Part shown: positions 1 through 11,781 of the stretch, in pieces | How positions within the stretch are numbered: position 1 is the first letter of the stretch | How the letters are laid out: the number at the start of each line of letters is the position of its first letter | Assembly (NCBI GenBank): GCA_025765615.1 | Contig: JAIVFJ010000014.1 | Span: 248,001-312,000, forward strand | Length of the DNA stretch: 64,000 nucleotides | Direction: 5' to 3' | DNA from: Zopfochytrium polystomum | Taxonomy: Eukaryota > Chytridiomycota > Chytridiomycetes > Chytridiales > Chytridiaceae | Notes under the pieces: generated by a model | Databases searched by the model: none | Seen by the model: the letters and a program-made list of their open reading frames with translations, nothing else | Told to the model about the DNA's origin: nothing | Made by a program: the position numbers and the translations under genes

Positions 1-528
1 CGCAATCAATTCGAGGAGCCGTCCTCGGTTCTCCGGGGCGAGCGACTAGAATTGTATTAGGAACATCAGTCATTAAGGTATGCGGGGAAAAAATGATTGG
101 AGGCTCACTTTTCTCTCAAGAGTCGAGTGAAGGAAGTTAAGGCTGTCTTTCTGACAGAGTTCGTTTGCAAAGGGGCGACCGCACCCTTTGACGAAAGCGT
201 CCATCACAGTGAGGGCGTAGTTGATCACAACTACAAAGCGGATTAGAGGATATTTCCAGCATTCCGTTTGGTTGTCCAAGTCTTGGCGCTACCTGGACTC
301 TTCGATTTCAGTTTCAGCTTGAGGGATTTTATCGCAATAGGAACTCTGAATGCAAACATCAGGTCAGGCAAACCACTTGGGCAGGAGGAATCCGTACCCT
401 TTTGCAGCATCATTGTTGATCAGCTGAGTTGCTGCAATAACGTACGACCAATCGATGTCCGTCTGCTGCTGCTCGTTTGTGGCGTTCTCTAAACAATGTG
501 TAAGTTTGTGGAGTGATTGCGAGAGCAT
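1..528 (-). CDS. VHS-domain protein (Lsb5/GGA/TOM1-type), 3' end outside window
   Basis: Four minus-strand exons join in phase: 528-398, 345-293, 230-109 and 45-1, which runs off the window edge. All three introns have GT-AG ends. The joined 117 residues read as a VHS domain. An opening ENATNE motif is followed by a tryptophan helix (DIDWSYV), then LKLKSKSP, and then the hallmark block ALTVMDAFVKGCGRPF, which matches the family's LLDALVKNCG pattern. VHS domains bind acidic-dileucine sorting signals or ubiquitin in endosomal and trans-Golgi sorting. The start is the methionine just before the domain; longer in-frame sequence upstream is unlike the family and is probably leader. The missing part (GAT, FYVE, SH3 or GAE domain) would decide among Lsb5, GGA, Hse1 and Vps27, so I give no symbol. 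The VHS call is firm; the subfamily is open. Confidence 0.72.
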
Positions 529-866
529 CGAGCGGCACGGTCGATGGTCGACGTAGCGTGCAGCGGGCCACTCGCTGCGCAGGACAAGGACGACCGGACC
601 ACGACCAGGGGAATGCGAGGGAGGGAGGCCGGGCGTGCGAAACAAGGAACACGCACGCACCAATGTTCTCGGCAATCGGGCCAGACGGCGCCTTCGCAAA
701 GACGCCCAATATGCCGTTGCCGCCGCCTCCGCCCTTCAGCATTGATGTGTTATTTTTCTTCATTTGTCAAAATCGGTTTGGTTGTATTTTTTTCTTTTTT
801 TTTTTCGGCTTCTTGTCTGATGGCTCTCTGTCTTCCTGTCTGCCTGTCTTCCAGTCTATCTATCTA

Positions 867-867
<1 letters not shown>

Positions 868-912
<45 letters not shown>
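868..912. repeat. (TGTC)n microsatellite
   Basis: About eleven tandem copies of the tetranucleotide TGTC lie in the spacer between the divergent VHS and TBC genes, preceded by a short TATC run. The repeat happens to be open in several frames, so apparent serine/valine/cysteine-rich proteins across it are not genes. Confidence 0.9.
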
Positions 913-913
<1 letters not shown>

Positions 914-1031
914 CCCTGTCTGTGTGTCTGTCGGTCGTGAAACTCGGTCCACCTCACCCACCACATCACACCAGCCAGCAATACCCACTCCCACCAACCG
1001 AGCGCGACCCCGCCTCCCCTCCCTAACCGCC

Positions 1032-2997
1032 ATGTCCTTCGGGCCAAGAACGTCGAGCCTCCCGAAAACTGGCTCCGCCGGCAACGGCGCCAACGGCAGT
1101 AGCACCTCGTCCTCGTCCTCCTCCTCCTCTCCCACCTCCTCATCCGCATTCGCCCCAAACTCCTCGTCCACCAGCTCGGGTTATGGCTCGGTCGGCACGT
1201 ACACCAGCCCCAGCCACTTGTTTCAATCTCAGCATCGCTCCGGCACATTCACTTCCCAAACCCGTGCATCGCCGCCTCCTGCAACCCCAAACAGGCGAGA
1301 CTCCTCCTATGCCGCCTATCCCGCCATGTACGCGAAGCGCTCTTCGCTTCCTCCGCAGCCATCATCATCGGCGTTCTTTCAGCAGTCTTCCAACGCGGCA
1401 GCAACAATCAAGAGCAGCATCACTGGGTGGGTGCTGGGACCTGCTGCGTTCAACCCTGACCCGCCTGACGAAGTGCAAAGGCAGCCACAACGACCACCAC
1501 AACCTGAAGGCTTCGAAGATGCCCAAGACCTCCTCCTTCGATTAGAGAGGGAAAATGCGTCGTTGCGTTTGGATCCGAAGTCTGTCTTGGTTGAGGAAGG
1601 CAATCTGATGGCCCACATGCGCACCATGCAGACATTATCGGAATACCACCTGAAACTTTCATCAGAGATGAAGGAGGAAGACATTGCTTTCTGGAACTCG
1701 GTCATCGAAGATCATCAGTCCAGCATGCAGAAGATCCCGCATTTGCTTATCGTGAAGATTCGATCTGGAATACCCCCACAGCTTCGGAGCAAAATTTGGA
1801 GCTTAATGGCTGGTGCAGACCCTTCAAAAGTGGAAACTGTATACCAAAATGTCCTTCAGGAAGATTCCCCGGCAGAGAGAATCATCAAGAGGGACATCCC
1901 ACGGACGTTCCCCAAGCTGGACATGTTCAAAGAAGAAGACGGCCCGGGGCAGCGTTCGCTGTACAATCTCCTGAAAGCGTACAGCATTTATGACTCGGAA
2001 TGCGGATACTGCCAGGGGCTGAGCTTTGTTGTGGCACCCTTACTGCTTCAAAATGTAAGGACTCGTCTGATTGTTTGTGCAATTTGACGGAAAATTCAGA
2101 TGAGCGAAATCGAAGCCTTCAGCGTCTTTGTTCGCTTGATGGAAGATTCACCCGCGAAACCTAACAGTCGCCGCTACGCTTTGCGGTCACTTTTTACTCC
2201 TCAAATGCCTGGGCTTCACCTTATTTTATACCAGCACTCGGAACTGGTCCGCTTGTGTCTCCCAAATCTTTTCGCTCACTTTGTCGAACACGGTGTTATG
2301 GCTGATACGTACGCATCGCCGTGGTTTTTAACTCTATTTACGTACAACTTTCCTCTTGCGCTCGTTTTCCGCATCTTTGATATAATATTTGCCGAGGGTG
2401 CCACAGAGACTATGCTCCGCTTCAGCATAGCAATTCTGAAGAGAAATCAGCAGCAGCTGCTCCAGGAAACTGACCTTGAGGGAAACCTGGAGTTGCTTAA
2501 AGGGGATCGATTATACAAAGTCTACGAGGAAGACCCGGAGCGTGTCGTTCAGGACGCTATGTCGTTGGAGAGTGTAATTACGGAGGCCGTGCTCGAAAAA
2601 TTAGTGGCGAAGTAATTAGACGTGAAAACTCTTTCTTTTGATCTAACCACGTTTACTTTCTTTTGATCCACCCATTTTTCTCAGTTTCCACGCTGAACGG
2701 AAAATTCGAAGCAGTTCTGATATGGAAGTCAAGCAATTGCGTTGGGAAGCGCAAAGAGTTAGTGCGGAGAATCAGAAACTTTCCAAAGAAGTAGCAGGGC
2801 TGCAGGAATCGCTCCGGGCGGCGAATGAAAGGCGCTTGCAGGAAGTTAAGAAAGTCCAGGCGGAGATGGATGCTGTTGTGGGGCAGCTCAAGGCGGAAAG
2901 AGTGAAGGATGGCTTGATCATCGAAGAACTGAGAAGGAAACTCGCGTTGTTGGAGGGAAACGACCTCGTCGATGAAGGGTCGGAACTCCGTGAATGA
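1032..2997 (+). CDS. TBC-domain Rab GTPase-activating protein with C-terminal coiled coil (EVI5/Gyp5-like)
   Basis: Three exons (1032-2054, 2100-2611, 2685-2997) give about 615 residues. Introns of 45 and 73 bases end in TTCAG and CTCAG. The first 150 or so residues are Ser/Pro-rich and low-complexity. The TBC domain begins near SGIPPQLRSKIW, has the arginine-finger block IIKRDIPRTFP (IxxDxxR) and the glutamine-finger block YCQGLSF, so the GAP chemistry looks intact. The YCQG helix continues across the first intron into the EAFSVFVRLMED helix typical of EVI5/Gyp5. The third exon adds an unbroken charged coiled coil of about 100 residues, again as in EVI5. Family knowledge says such proteins stimulate GTP hydrolysis on Rab GTPases in recycling or Golgi traffic. 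The start is the ATG after AACCGCC; open sequence further upstream is microsatellite. Confidence 0.88.
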
Positions 2998-3087
2998 AAA
3001 CACAGAGCACCCCCTCTTCGACAATTTCAGTTTGTGTGGTGTTGTTTGCCAAATTGTCTGCCAAGTCATTACCACCGAAAGCGAGTG

Positions 3088-6000
3088 ATGAGCTCCGCGA
3101 CAGCTTCCGGATGCCCAGTCTGCTTCGACTGCAGAGCGACGGTAGGAAGGCAGTGATAAAGAACCACGCTCACTACGTGCACCCAAACTTGAATTTCCAG
3201 GGTTGTGGAAACTTCGGCACATGCACAACAACGGGCTGCTCTTGCCCTTTGGGTTTCGGAGGTGTGGATTGCAACACACCAGGTTTGAATCGACGCACGT
3301 GCTCCCGAACTCCTTCGCTAATGCGAATTTCCACTCTAACAAGTTTGCGGATCGACCAACACCCCAAACTCCAAAAGGCCAGCTCGATCCGGAAAAAAGT
3401 GCACATGTGACACCGGCTTCGATGGCATCAATTGCAATGGTGGGCATACCGAACGCTTGCCTGCTCTAAAACCTAACAGTAAGGTAGTCTGCACAACAGA
3501 CAGTGCCTGCACCATCAGCAACTCTGCGGGACTCACTCCCGTGTGCAACCGAGACGTAAAAGTGTGGAAGGCTGGCACTTCTTATTGCAAAATCGATGGT
3601 AAGCCCTTCTCGAAAACATGCCGAGCTTACAGTTAACGAAAAGTGTTTCCTAGCGGCGTTGTTGACGTCGGTTTATCCGAAGGAATCGGTTATATCATTC
3701 ACAAGAAACACCACCTCCAAAGTGACACTTGGAAATTGTGAGTCGCTCTCCTTTTGGCTAGTTCTGTGCATATGATGACTTTGTTTTGTTTTGTGTTCGA
3801 AGTGTGGTACGATGGCGACGAGCAGTTCTCCTGTGTGACCGACACATGCGCACAAGTCATCAGAGATGGACAATATCAATGGACATGCGATAATGTCGTG
3901 TGCATGTGCACTGGGAAATCTGCTTTCTGTGGAGGTCCGGGTTCTGTGGTAGATTTGAGCTCGTCTATTGAATCCGCCGACGGTGACTTCAGCCTGAATT
4001 GCGGTGCAAACTCCAGCAATTGCATTGCAAAATGTACAGTACCACATAAACCGGAACTATTTTTGTGCTCACTGCCAAATTCAGTCAGTTTTCTTAAGGA
4101 TTTATTTCCAGACGGACTTGACCTGAACGGATGCATCTTTGGGGAATGTGCGTTCCCGTCAGACAACCCCGACATTGTCGAGATAACGTCTGCAAGGGGA
4201 CTGAACTCTGGAGAGAAGGCAGGTCTCGGGGTTGCAGGGTTTGTGGCTTTCTTGGCCATCGCCGGTGAGGGCATGTCTGTCTGCAGATACTTTACACGAG
4301 TAATCTAATTGCTCATCTTTATCCACAGCACTAATCTGGTCGGCAGTATATCAGCACCACGCTCGTCGGAAGCCTTTGCCTCAACCGCCAAAAGGAGTGA
4401 ACATTGAATTCAAAGACATTGAATATTCAATTCAAAACGGAAAGCTCATTCTCAGCAATATCTCTGGGGTAGCGTCAGCCGGCAAAGTCTTTGCTATAAT
4501 GGGTCCGTCTGGCGCTGGAAAGTCAACATTCATCGACATCATTTCGGGCAAATCAAAGCGTGGGTTTATCGGTGGTGAAATCATGATCGACGGTGAGCCG
4601 GCAGAGCTGTCCACCCTCCGCAGCCTCGTTGGATACGTTGACCAGGAAGATCTGCTCATGTCCACTATGACCGTGCGGGAAACGTTAATGTTCTCAGCCA
4701 GCCTTCGCCTTCCCGAATCGGTTTCAAGGGCAGATCGAGTCAGGGTTGTAAATGAGGTCATGGAATCCCTGGGATTAGCACACGTGGCTGATTCACGAGT
4801 CGGCGGCTTTGGCCGCAGAGGTATCTCTGGCGGAGAGAAGAGAAGGGTTAGTATTGGAGTAGAGCTTGTGACCAGCCCCTCAGTTCTGGTTCTGGACGAG
4901 CCAACGAGGTGCGTCGGAAATGCAAGGGTGGCCGCGAGACTAACGGAATAACCCTCGTATCCTTCAGTGGTCTAGATTCATTTAATGCGTATTCAGTCAT
5001 AAAGACGCTCACGCGTCTGGCGCACGAAAATGGCAAAACAGTAATTTTCACCATACACCAGCCGAGGTCGGACGTTTACAATTTATTTGACGAAGTCCTG
5101 CTCCTCTCTGGAGGAACAGCCCTTTACTGTGGGCCTGGATCTGGTGCGAGCTCCTTCTTTCGCGCAAAAGGTCGAGCATGTCCCGACGGCTACAATATTG
5201 CCGATCACCTTCTGGACCTCGCCAGTCTTACCGAAAACTCTGAGTTCCTATCCCGCTCCTGTTTGTCGATTGCGGCAAGAAGAAGGAAACCATTGCCCGT
5301 GAGGCTTCTGGAGGCGGTTAAAACCGACGCTTCAGCGAAAAAGCAGCAGCTTTTGCGTGTCGGTCCTACTCAAGGAGAGACCACTCACAGCTCGCCACTT
5401 TTTGCATCTACTGGGGACTCGGAGGACACTGCGCAAATAAGACCTTCTATAGTTAATGTTCGGGGTCGTTCACAGGTGGATCTTCCGCCCCGAATCGGTA
5501 GTCATGAAACAATTACAGATGATGAAGTCCAAACGCACGTTGCGGTTGGCATTTCAGCCCCTGAGGGAAAACCGGCAAAGGTGGAGGGCAACAAGCTCGG
5601 TTACAAGGTTGGGTTCCTCACTCAGCTGACGGTTTTGATGGGGCGCTCTATGAAAAACCTGTACCGGACTCCTTCGCTGCTTTTGGGCCACATGCTTCTT
5701 GCCGTTACTTTGGGCTGCCTCATCGGCGGGCTTTACTACCGGTCGGGAAACTCACTCTCCGGGGTACAGAACCGGCTTGGATCCTTGATGTTTATTCTGG
5801 CGCTGATTGGGTTCTCGGGCCTATCGGGAATTGGCGCGTTCGCAGCCGAACGGCAGCTGTTTCTTCGCGAGCGGAGCAATCGATTTTACTCGGCGTTTCC
5901 CTTTTACATCAGCAAGCTGCTATTTGACATTATCCCGCTTCGGCTGGCTCCGGCATTGGTACTGGGGTCAATCTCATTTTACTTGATTGGCTTCACAAAT

Positions 6001-6561
6001 ACGGGAGATCGCTATGCCAAGTTTTTGGCCATCTTGCTCATCTTCGCCGCCGAAATTGGACTTCTCTGCCTCTTCTTCGCGATCATCATAAGTGACATTG
6101 GAAGCGCCACCTTGTATGGGTCTATTGTAATCCTCTTCAAGATGCTATTCGGGGGTCTCCTCATAAATCAAGGTACGCCAGTGAAAACTAGCGCATATGA
6201 TTTAATTTATTACGAACTAGACCAAATAATCGGACCGCTTAGTTGGTTGCAATATCTGAGTTTCTTTCGCTTTGCCTACGAGGCCCTCGTTGTCAACGAT
6301 CTTTCCGACATCCAGATTGTGGACAAGATATCTGGTTCTGGCGTCAACGTACGGAATCGTTCACTGAGCTCAACTCCAACGTTCTCATCAAGTTAATTCT
6401 TGCTTCCTTTCATGCAGATTCCCGCATCAACGGTCTTATTAAAGTTTGGGTTTGACATTGACGCGTACTGGCGCAACCTTCTCATTTCCGCAGGAGTAAC
6501 GGTATTGTTGCTGGTTTGTAATGGGATTTGGATTCAATTTGTCCTCCGCGAACGGCGGTGA
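3088..6561 (+). CDS. ADP1: ADP1-type ABCG transporter with EGF-like N-terminal modules
   Basis: Ten exons join in consistent phase to about 981 residues: 3088-3141, 3201-3282, 3344-3439, 3488-3598, 3654-3737, 3803-4264, 4329-4908, 4968-6172, 6221-6348 and 6418-6561. The N-terminal half is cysteine-rich with EGF-like modules (CPVCFDC, CSCPLGFGG, CTCDTGFDG), then a transmembrane helix. The ATPase domain has Walker A GPSGAGKS, signature ISGGEKRR, Walker B VLVLDEPTSGLDS (spanning an intron) and the H-loop in TIHQPRSD. The ABCG membrane domain follows and ends in LRERR. This EGF plus half-transporter architecture is that of yeast Adp1; the substrate is unknown. The N-terminus is uncertain: the first methionine found leaves no signal peptide before the extracellular module, so an upstream exon may be missing. 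The 48-base intron before DQIIGPLSW is a multiple of three and stop-free. Confidence 0.88.
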
Positions 6562-6850
6562 CGAGTGTTTCCCCGAAACTGCACCTTAATAGTAATATGT
6601 AACCGATGCTTTTGAGCCAAAAGAAGTCTTCCACTCCCACTTGCTCCCTTATTTCAGCGCCTACTACACGCCTGTTGCATTGATAAAATCGTCCTTGTGC
6701 TTTGCCTTCCCCAAAAAAATTTTGGGCACGAATCAGAAGGGTGGCCCCCATTCTTCAACGTCCACACTTTATTTTTCTTCGATGTACTTTCAAAATGACG
6801 AGAAAATTGACCAAAGAGGCAGCAGATGTGGGTCCAGCAGATGATTCCCT

Positions 6851-8385
6851 CTAAAATCGCTTGTATGCTTTGGGCGGACGGCGAACGTGATTCGAGTAGT
6901 AGTACAGTCCGCCGCCCACTGCTCCCAAAACCAGGAGGAAGATAAGGATGCCCGTCACCGAGAAGCTTCCTCCTTTGGCCGGTTTGGACGGCTTTTGCTT
7001 CTCGGGGCGCTCAGTTGAGCGGGTTGCAGTGTTTGCCGACGGCAAAATCTTCTGGGCCTTCGGCTATGATTTGAACCTTAATAAATTGACAGACGAAGAG
7101 CAAATTAACACGTACGTTCACGATTCCATTCACAATGACACTGATAATATCGTGATTATCTGCGCGGTGGTGTAAGATTGACTGCGGCAGTGGAAGAAGC
7201 TTACCAGTGAGGTCTCCAGTGTGCGCTGAGAAGCCTATGTGCCCCATCGTCGGGAGAGTGACGTTGGCGACAGAAAAGCACTCCTCCCATTGATTTGAGG
7301 CACGGACATTGAGATGGACCTACGAAAAGCAGATTTGCAATTGCCAAAACTAAAAAGTTAACAAACCTCAAGAAGGGATCCCCGCACGTATTTGACCCGC
7401 GCTCTGGTTGGCCAGTCCATCCGACGGAACGAAGATTGACAGCCTCCGATGGAGTGAGTCTTCCCATCACGGTCGAGATCGTAAGTAGTTAAACCGTCAC
7501 CAATCATCGAAGCGACGTACGGAAAGTCATGCTTTTAGAGTCAAAGGTGCTCGTTAGCGCTGAACCATCATGTCTGTAGATAACACACGTCATGCCGTCC
7601 ATTCGAGTACGTATCGAAAAAAAGGCCGAGTCCGTTGAATTTATCTGTTGAGCCAAACACGGGTCCTGAGGAATTGATTATGTTCAATCTTCACCAAAGG
7701 AGGGCCTAACCTTCTTTCTCGGACTCCAGTGTGTACCAGAAAGCAAATCCATCCGCATAGTTGTTGTTATCCGAGCCGACTTTAAACTCGAACTCGACCA
7801 TCCATGCCGTGCTGGTGAGCATCTGCCAGTTCAGGGTTGGGGGTAAGAACGGGGAGCCCTCGACAGGGTGGCTCCGACCTGTTTTCCCCACAGCCACCCT
7901 TTTTGCGAAGGGCGATCTGCAGTAAGGCGGATCATGTTATCCACGTGAACGACGGCATCTGTGAAGGAAATCAAAACACAAGATCAGGATTTTCCTGAAG
8001 TTGATCGCAAGCAATACCGCCTCCGAAGTTCCAGTATCTAAAGGAATTCCAACAATCAGATATTGATGGATAGGTTGACCAGCAAAGATAATGAAGCTCA
8101 CTTATTGCTTAAGGTGAAGTCTGGAGATAAAGACCCGCAGCAAGAGGGGTAGATTCGTTTGAGTTTTTGTTGCCACAAACGATAGAAGTGCGAAGAAAGT
8201 GTTGGGGCACCTACGAACGGAGCCTGCAGAGAGAAGCTCGTCAAAGGGACGAACATTTCGCCGTCATCAAGCCCAGTGTCCATATTGTCGGCCGCCAGCG
8301 CGCTGGGGCTGTGGGAGACGGCCGCAACAAATAAGGCCGCCGCATAGGCGGCGACGGCGGCTGCAACACGACTAGTCCGCCGCAT
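6851..8385 (-). CDS. L-type lectin cargo receptor (VIP36/ERGIC-53/Emp46-47 family)
   Basis: About nine exons on the minus strand can be joined. The first encodes a signal peptide (Ala/Val-rich, ending near SALAADN). The lectin domain then reads through SLQAPFVDFTLSNKYWNFGG, the metal/sugar-binding stretch YADGFAFWYT, PVFGSTDKFNGLGLFFDTY, and the family hallmark GDLTDNHDII. After a polar spacer (RPEKQKPSKP) comes a single transmembrane helix (GILIFLLVLGAVGGGLYYY) and a short basic tail ending KAYKRF, which resembles the tail of VIP36. The protein should bind high-mannose glycoproteins in the ER-Golgi lumen and carry them in COPII/COPI vesicles. The first intron uses a weak GTGCCC donor, chosen because it alone restores VDFTLSNKYWNFGG. 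It lies head to head with the nucleoporin gene, with 105 bp between start codons. Confidence 0.87.
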
Positions 8386-8490
8386 GGTTTGCGTGACCAG
8401 GTACAGAATGGGAACCGCGCGTGGAGGAGAAAGGTTGGTCTTTGGCAGGCCCGGCCTATCAACACTCGACTGACAAGGAACAGAAAAAGT

Positions 8491-10025
8491 ATGAACAGCA
8501 ACTCATCGTTCACTTCGCGTCTCGCGTCCGTTGCGGGCTCGGCGGGCGGCAGCGTGTTCGGGAGCGCTTCGTCCCTCGGACAGAATGCGGCGTCTTTCGG
8601 AGGGTTTGCGGCGGCGAACTCCGGGGCGAACAGTACCACCCTTGCTTTCGGATCGGGCTCGTTTGCCGGCGGGAATTCAGGATTCTCAGGTTTTGGACAA
8701 CCAACCACCGGTTCTGCATTCGGGTCAGTGTCTGGACCGAACGCGATGGGCCGAACGCCATCGACAGCTTCAGCGTTTGCGACGGCGGCACCGTTTGGTG
8801 CGTCTGGCGCAGCTGGAGGAAATACCGCGCCATTTATGCAGAGTGGGGGAAACGCTTCTGCGTTTGGTGGGCAAAAGCAAGGGAGCTTTGGGGCGAACGG
8901 ATCTAATAAGTTTGGAGTCTTCGGACGGTCAGACAATCCAGGGAGCACCAAGAAAGATGCACCACCTCAACAGTAAGCACCCGCTTCCACTTCGCGCAAA
9001 CCTTACCAAGAAACTCAGGCTCGTTGAAGGTACTAGGAAAGATATGCAGTCCGAGCGTCCCATCTGGAAGCTCAGCAGTTTCGGGTATTGTCCCGGCGAG
9101 CCGTGCATGATGTCTGGGCTTGAGATTTCACCGGAGGAGGCAAGAATGTTCTGTTGGATTGCGATGAAGAAAGGTTCTCTTCAAAATGAGGTATGGAAAT
9201 AGTGAATGTTTTTGCCCGCAGCCCTCTCGATTATTGATCCATGGACAGATCGGAATTTTCCAACAACTCAACACCATCGTCAATCAAGCGGCTGAAGAAG
9301 TGAGACGAGACCCTGTTAGTCACTGGACGAAAATGCGAGCAAACTCGGTTGAACCGTCGAAAATGAGTGAAAGGTTTTCTCAGTCACTGCAGACGGCTGT
9401 TAATGAAGTTTTTGCGAGTTCGAACGGGTTTCAGCAGCAACAACAAACTGGAGGGATTGGCCCGTCAACTACTTCGCAAACCCATTCTTCCGGTGCGACG
9501 TCCTCTCAGCCCTTTCCTTTCGGGCTGCCAGCCGCTCAACATAGCGCAGCCCCCTCGTTTGTTTCCCCTTCCCCTTCAAGCTTTTCATTTGTTCCATCCA
9601 CGGCTCAATCATCGGCCGGACCTGCTGCCACAAACCAAGGCCAAGGATTTGGCCAGTCACCTCCGTCCTCCGCTGGAACCTTCAATTTTGTCGCCAAGCC
9701 AAACTTGGCGTCGCAACAAGCAGCATCGAGCACAGTCTCATCATCGACACAGGGGACTGGCGCAAAAGCTGCAAATTTCTCTTTTGTGGCTCCGAAAGCG
9801 GGAGCTAGTTCAGCCCATGGAACGAGTTCAGCACCCGGAATAGCCTCCACAGCCGCAAGTGCTTCGCTATTTGGCGAATTTTTCGGCAGTGCGCACCTGT
9901 CGTCAGTGATACATCCAAGCGAAATACCTTTATCAGAGGAAGACGAAGCGCAGTTCAATGCGCCAGCATTTTGGGATGGCGGCGGAGGAATTCCCGAGGC
10001 ACCTCCCCCTATGAAGTATCGCTAA
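8491..10025 (+). CDS. NUP42: FG-repeat nucleoporin, Nup42/NLP1-like
   Basis: Three exons (8491-8972, 9019-9190, 9249-10025) give about 476 residues. The N-terminal part is rich in FG dipeptides (VFGSAS, AFGSVS, SGFSGFG). The second exon carries ERPIWKLSSFGYCPGEPC followed by SPEEARMFCWIAMKKG, a conserved block of the fungal Nup42/Amo1 family. More F-rich repeats follow (NFSFVAPKAG, SFSFVPS). The C-terminus ends with an acidic SEEDEAQF stretch and GGIPEAPPPMKYR, resembling the Gle1-binding tail (IPExPPP) of Nup42 and human NUP42/hCG1. It should sit on the cytoplasmic face of the nuclear pore and help mRNA export with Gle1 and Dbp5. The start is the methionine opening MNSNSSFTSR; in-frame sequence upstream lacks FG character. 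Confidence in the family is good; the paralogue is not proven. Confidence 0.75.
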
Positions 10026-10426
10026 GGCTGAGAGAATTACTAGTGTTAGTCCGAAGGATTGGCGTCGGTGTATTTTAATGACAGCGAAGGAAATGCCAAA
10101 ATATACTTTATTGAACGAAAACAAAAGAAGGGAGAATTTGCAACTCACTTCTGAACTTACTCGCCAATGGCACCTGTGCTTTACCGCCAACTCTTTTCAG
10201 AGAGCTTCTGTTGAGTGCTGCCCGCGTACCAATGGGTTTATTGGACTTGTTAGGTTGGGAAGATAGCCCTCGGAGAGAATTCAAGGAGTAGTTCGAGCCA
10301 ATAACATTCGCATGCCATTGGGCAAAACAAGATCCAAATCCTTCGAATACAAAAAAAAGAACCGTTTGGACCGAGAAAAGACAGTTCGTATCTTGTTTGC
10401 AAACGAGACTGCCGAGTTGCCTCACG
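10026..10426. other. Convergent spacer, no gene seen
   Basis: About 400 bases separate the ends of the nucleoporin gene (plus) and BRCC36 (minus). Short open frames exist on both strands but have no recognisable domain and no supporting splice pattern. The stretch most likely holds the two 3' untranslated regions; several AATAAA-like A-rich words are present. Confidence 0.5.
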
Positions 10427-11781
10427 CTAATCTTGGCCCTGTAACAGTGCTTTGTCCAGCAAAAAACCGCGCAAATCAAGACAACAATCTTTGAAGAGCG
10501 CCAAAGTGGTATCATCATAGGCACAGTGGGGTAATTTGTCACCCATGAGCTTGCAGTCCATCCATTTGGTGGCATTTAACAGAACATTTACATCTCCTGC
10601 TGTATTAAAAGTTGGAGCCGGCGAATCTGGCAAACAGAGCCACGTCAACACACGATGACGAAGAGTCTGCCAGTCTACCTCTTCTTTGTTTCGCTCGTTT
10701 CGCTCGTTGATAAGTCGAAGCATTGGCCCGCATAACTTGTCAACTAAAGGATGCAAAGAGTGAGACTTGGCGATGGAACCATCATTTATGTCACCTAGAA
10801 GAGTAATGGTCTTGATGTAAAGTCCGCTGTGATAGCTCATTATGATCTTTTTCTCGATGTCGCTCGCCAACTCCTGGTCTGTGAGAACATTTTGAAAAAA
10901 CTCCTTCTCTTCCTGCGACGCAAGATCAATCTTCTTTCTTCCAGGTGAATATGAACGAACCGTCATGAAAATTTCAGGGATTCGAATGAACTGTCGTAAT
11001 CCCTCCAAGGATAAGTAACTGGTCGGTTTTATGAAGACTGGAACTTCTCGCCGGCTGCGGAATAACAGTGAGCCACGCAAGGCATCGCACTTAACCCACG
11101 TTTGAATCCCGGACTCATCGGCATATGCTTGAAAGCAGGTGAGCTGGCTCCTTTGAGCTCCGCCATCGAATTCATTGAAACAGGAGAGAATGAGACCGAA
11201 AAACCGGCGGTCGAGCATCTGTTGGTCATTCTGACATCGGAGATCCACCGCGCTCGGGAATACGGTGATATGTGGGTGTGAATGGGCTGGTGGATATGAG
11301 TTACAGAATTGGGAGGGAAGAGTTCCGCTTACCCCACCCGACAACAAAAGTCCCCGTTGATTCGGCGTAGGAGATGGCGTCGCTCAGCTAAATGGAAGTG
11401 AGGTTCACACTTCGTAGGAGCCATCCTAACCTGTTCGGAACTTATTTCCTGGCGCAGGCATAAGCGATCTTTCTTGGATTAGGCGATCTTCAACGTACCA
11501 CTCGATCTTTGCGCTTATCCCTTCTTTGGCAAAAGAGGCACCTTTCTACAGCCCCCACCACACGATTGCCGTCGGCACCATCGGACGCAGGAAGAAATCG
11601 ACCTAGTAGAATGGCCAAGGTCTCCTCGCGTTCTGGAGAATGCGATATAGAGTGAATTAAGCAATTTGTAGCTTGTAACTTTGCAAGCCAAGATACTCAA
11701 GCGCCACTCACCGGTGGATAGAGCGTAGGAGCTGAGTAGGAGAAACACCTCAGAAGAGACGAACACACTTGACAAAGACAT
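10427..11781 (-). CDS. BRCC36: BRCC36-type JAMM deubiquitinase
   Basis: Five exons (11781-11712, 11632-11499, 11448-11431, 11387-11333, 11286-10427) join in phase to 378 residues. The start reads MSLSSVFVSSEVFLLLSSYALSTEREETLAILLG, matching the BRCC36 opening with its catalytic glutamate. Then come the block DKRKDRVEIS (split by an intron) and FVVGWAHSHPHITVFPSAVD, a complete JAMM/MPN+ zinc-binding motif (HxH plus downstream D). LDRRFFGLILSCFNE and a helical C-terminal half follow, as in BRCC36. The family cleaves K63-linked ubiquitin and works in the BRCA1-A and BRISC complexes with an Abraxas-like partner; no partner gene is visible here. The third exon is only 18 bases. All catalytic residues are present, so the enzyme is probably active. 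BRCC36 is absent from yeasts, which supports an early-diverging lineage. Confidence 0.9.

Noticed and set aside
513..1031. Long in-frame extension upstream of the TBC gene start
   Set aside because: It consists of the TGTC microsatellite, T tracts and low-complexity sequence overlapping the divergent VHS gene; the ATG at 1032 has a good context and starts a Ser-rich but gene-like region.
4032..4086. A further intron in the extracellular part of the ADP1-type gene (GTACCA to ATTCAG)
   Set aside because: Removing it breaks the frame; the uninterrupted reading continues into LDLNGCIFGECAF as expected for the family.
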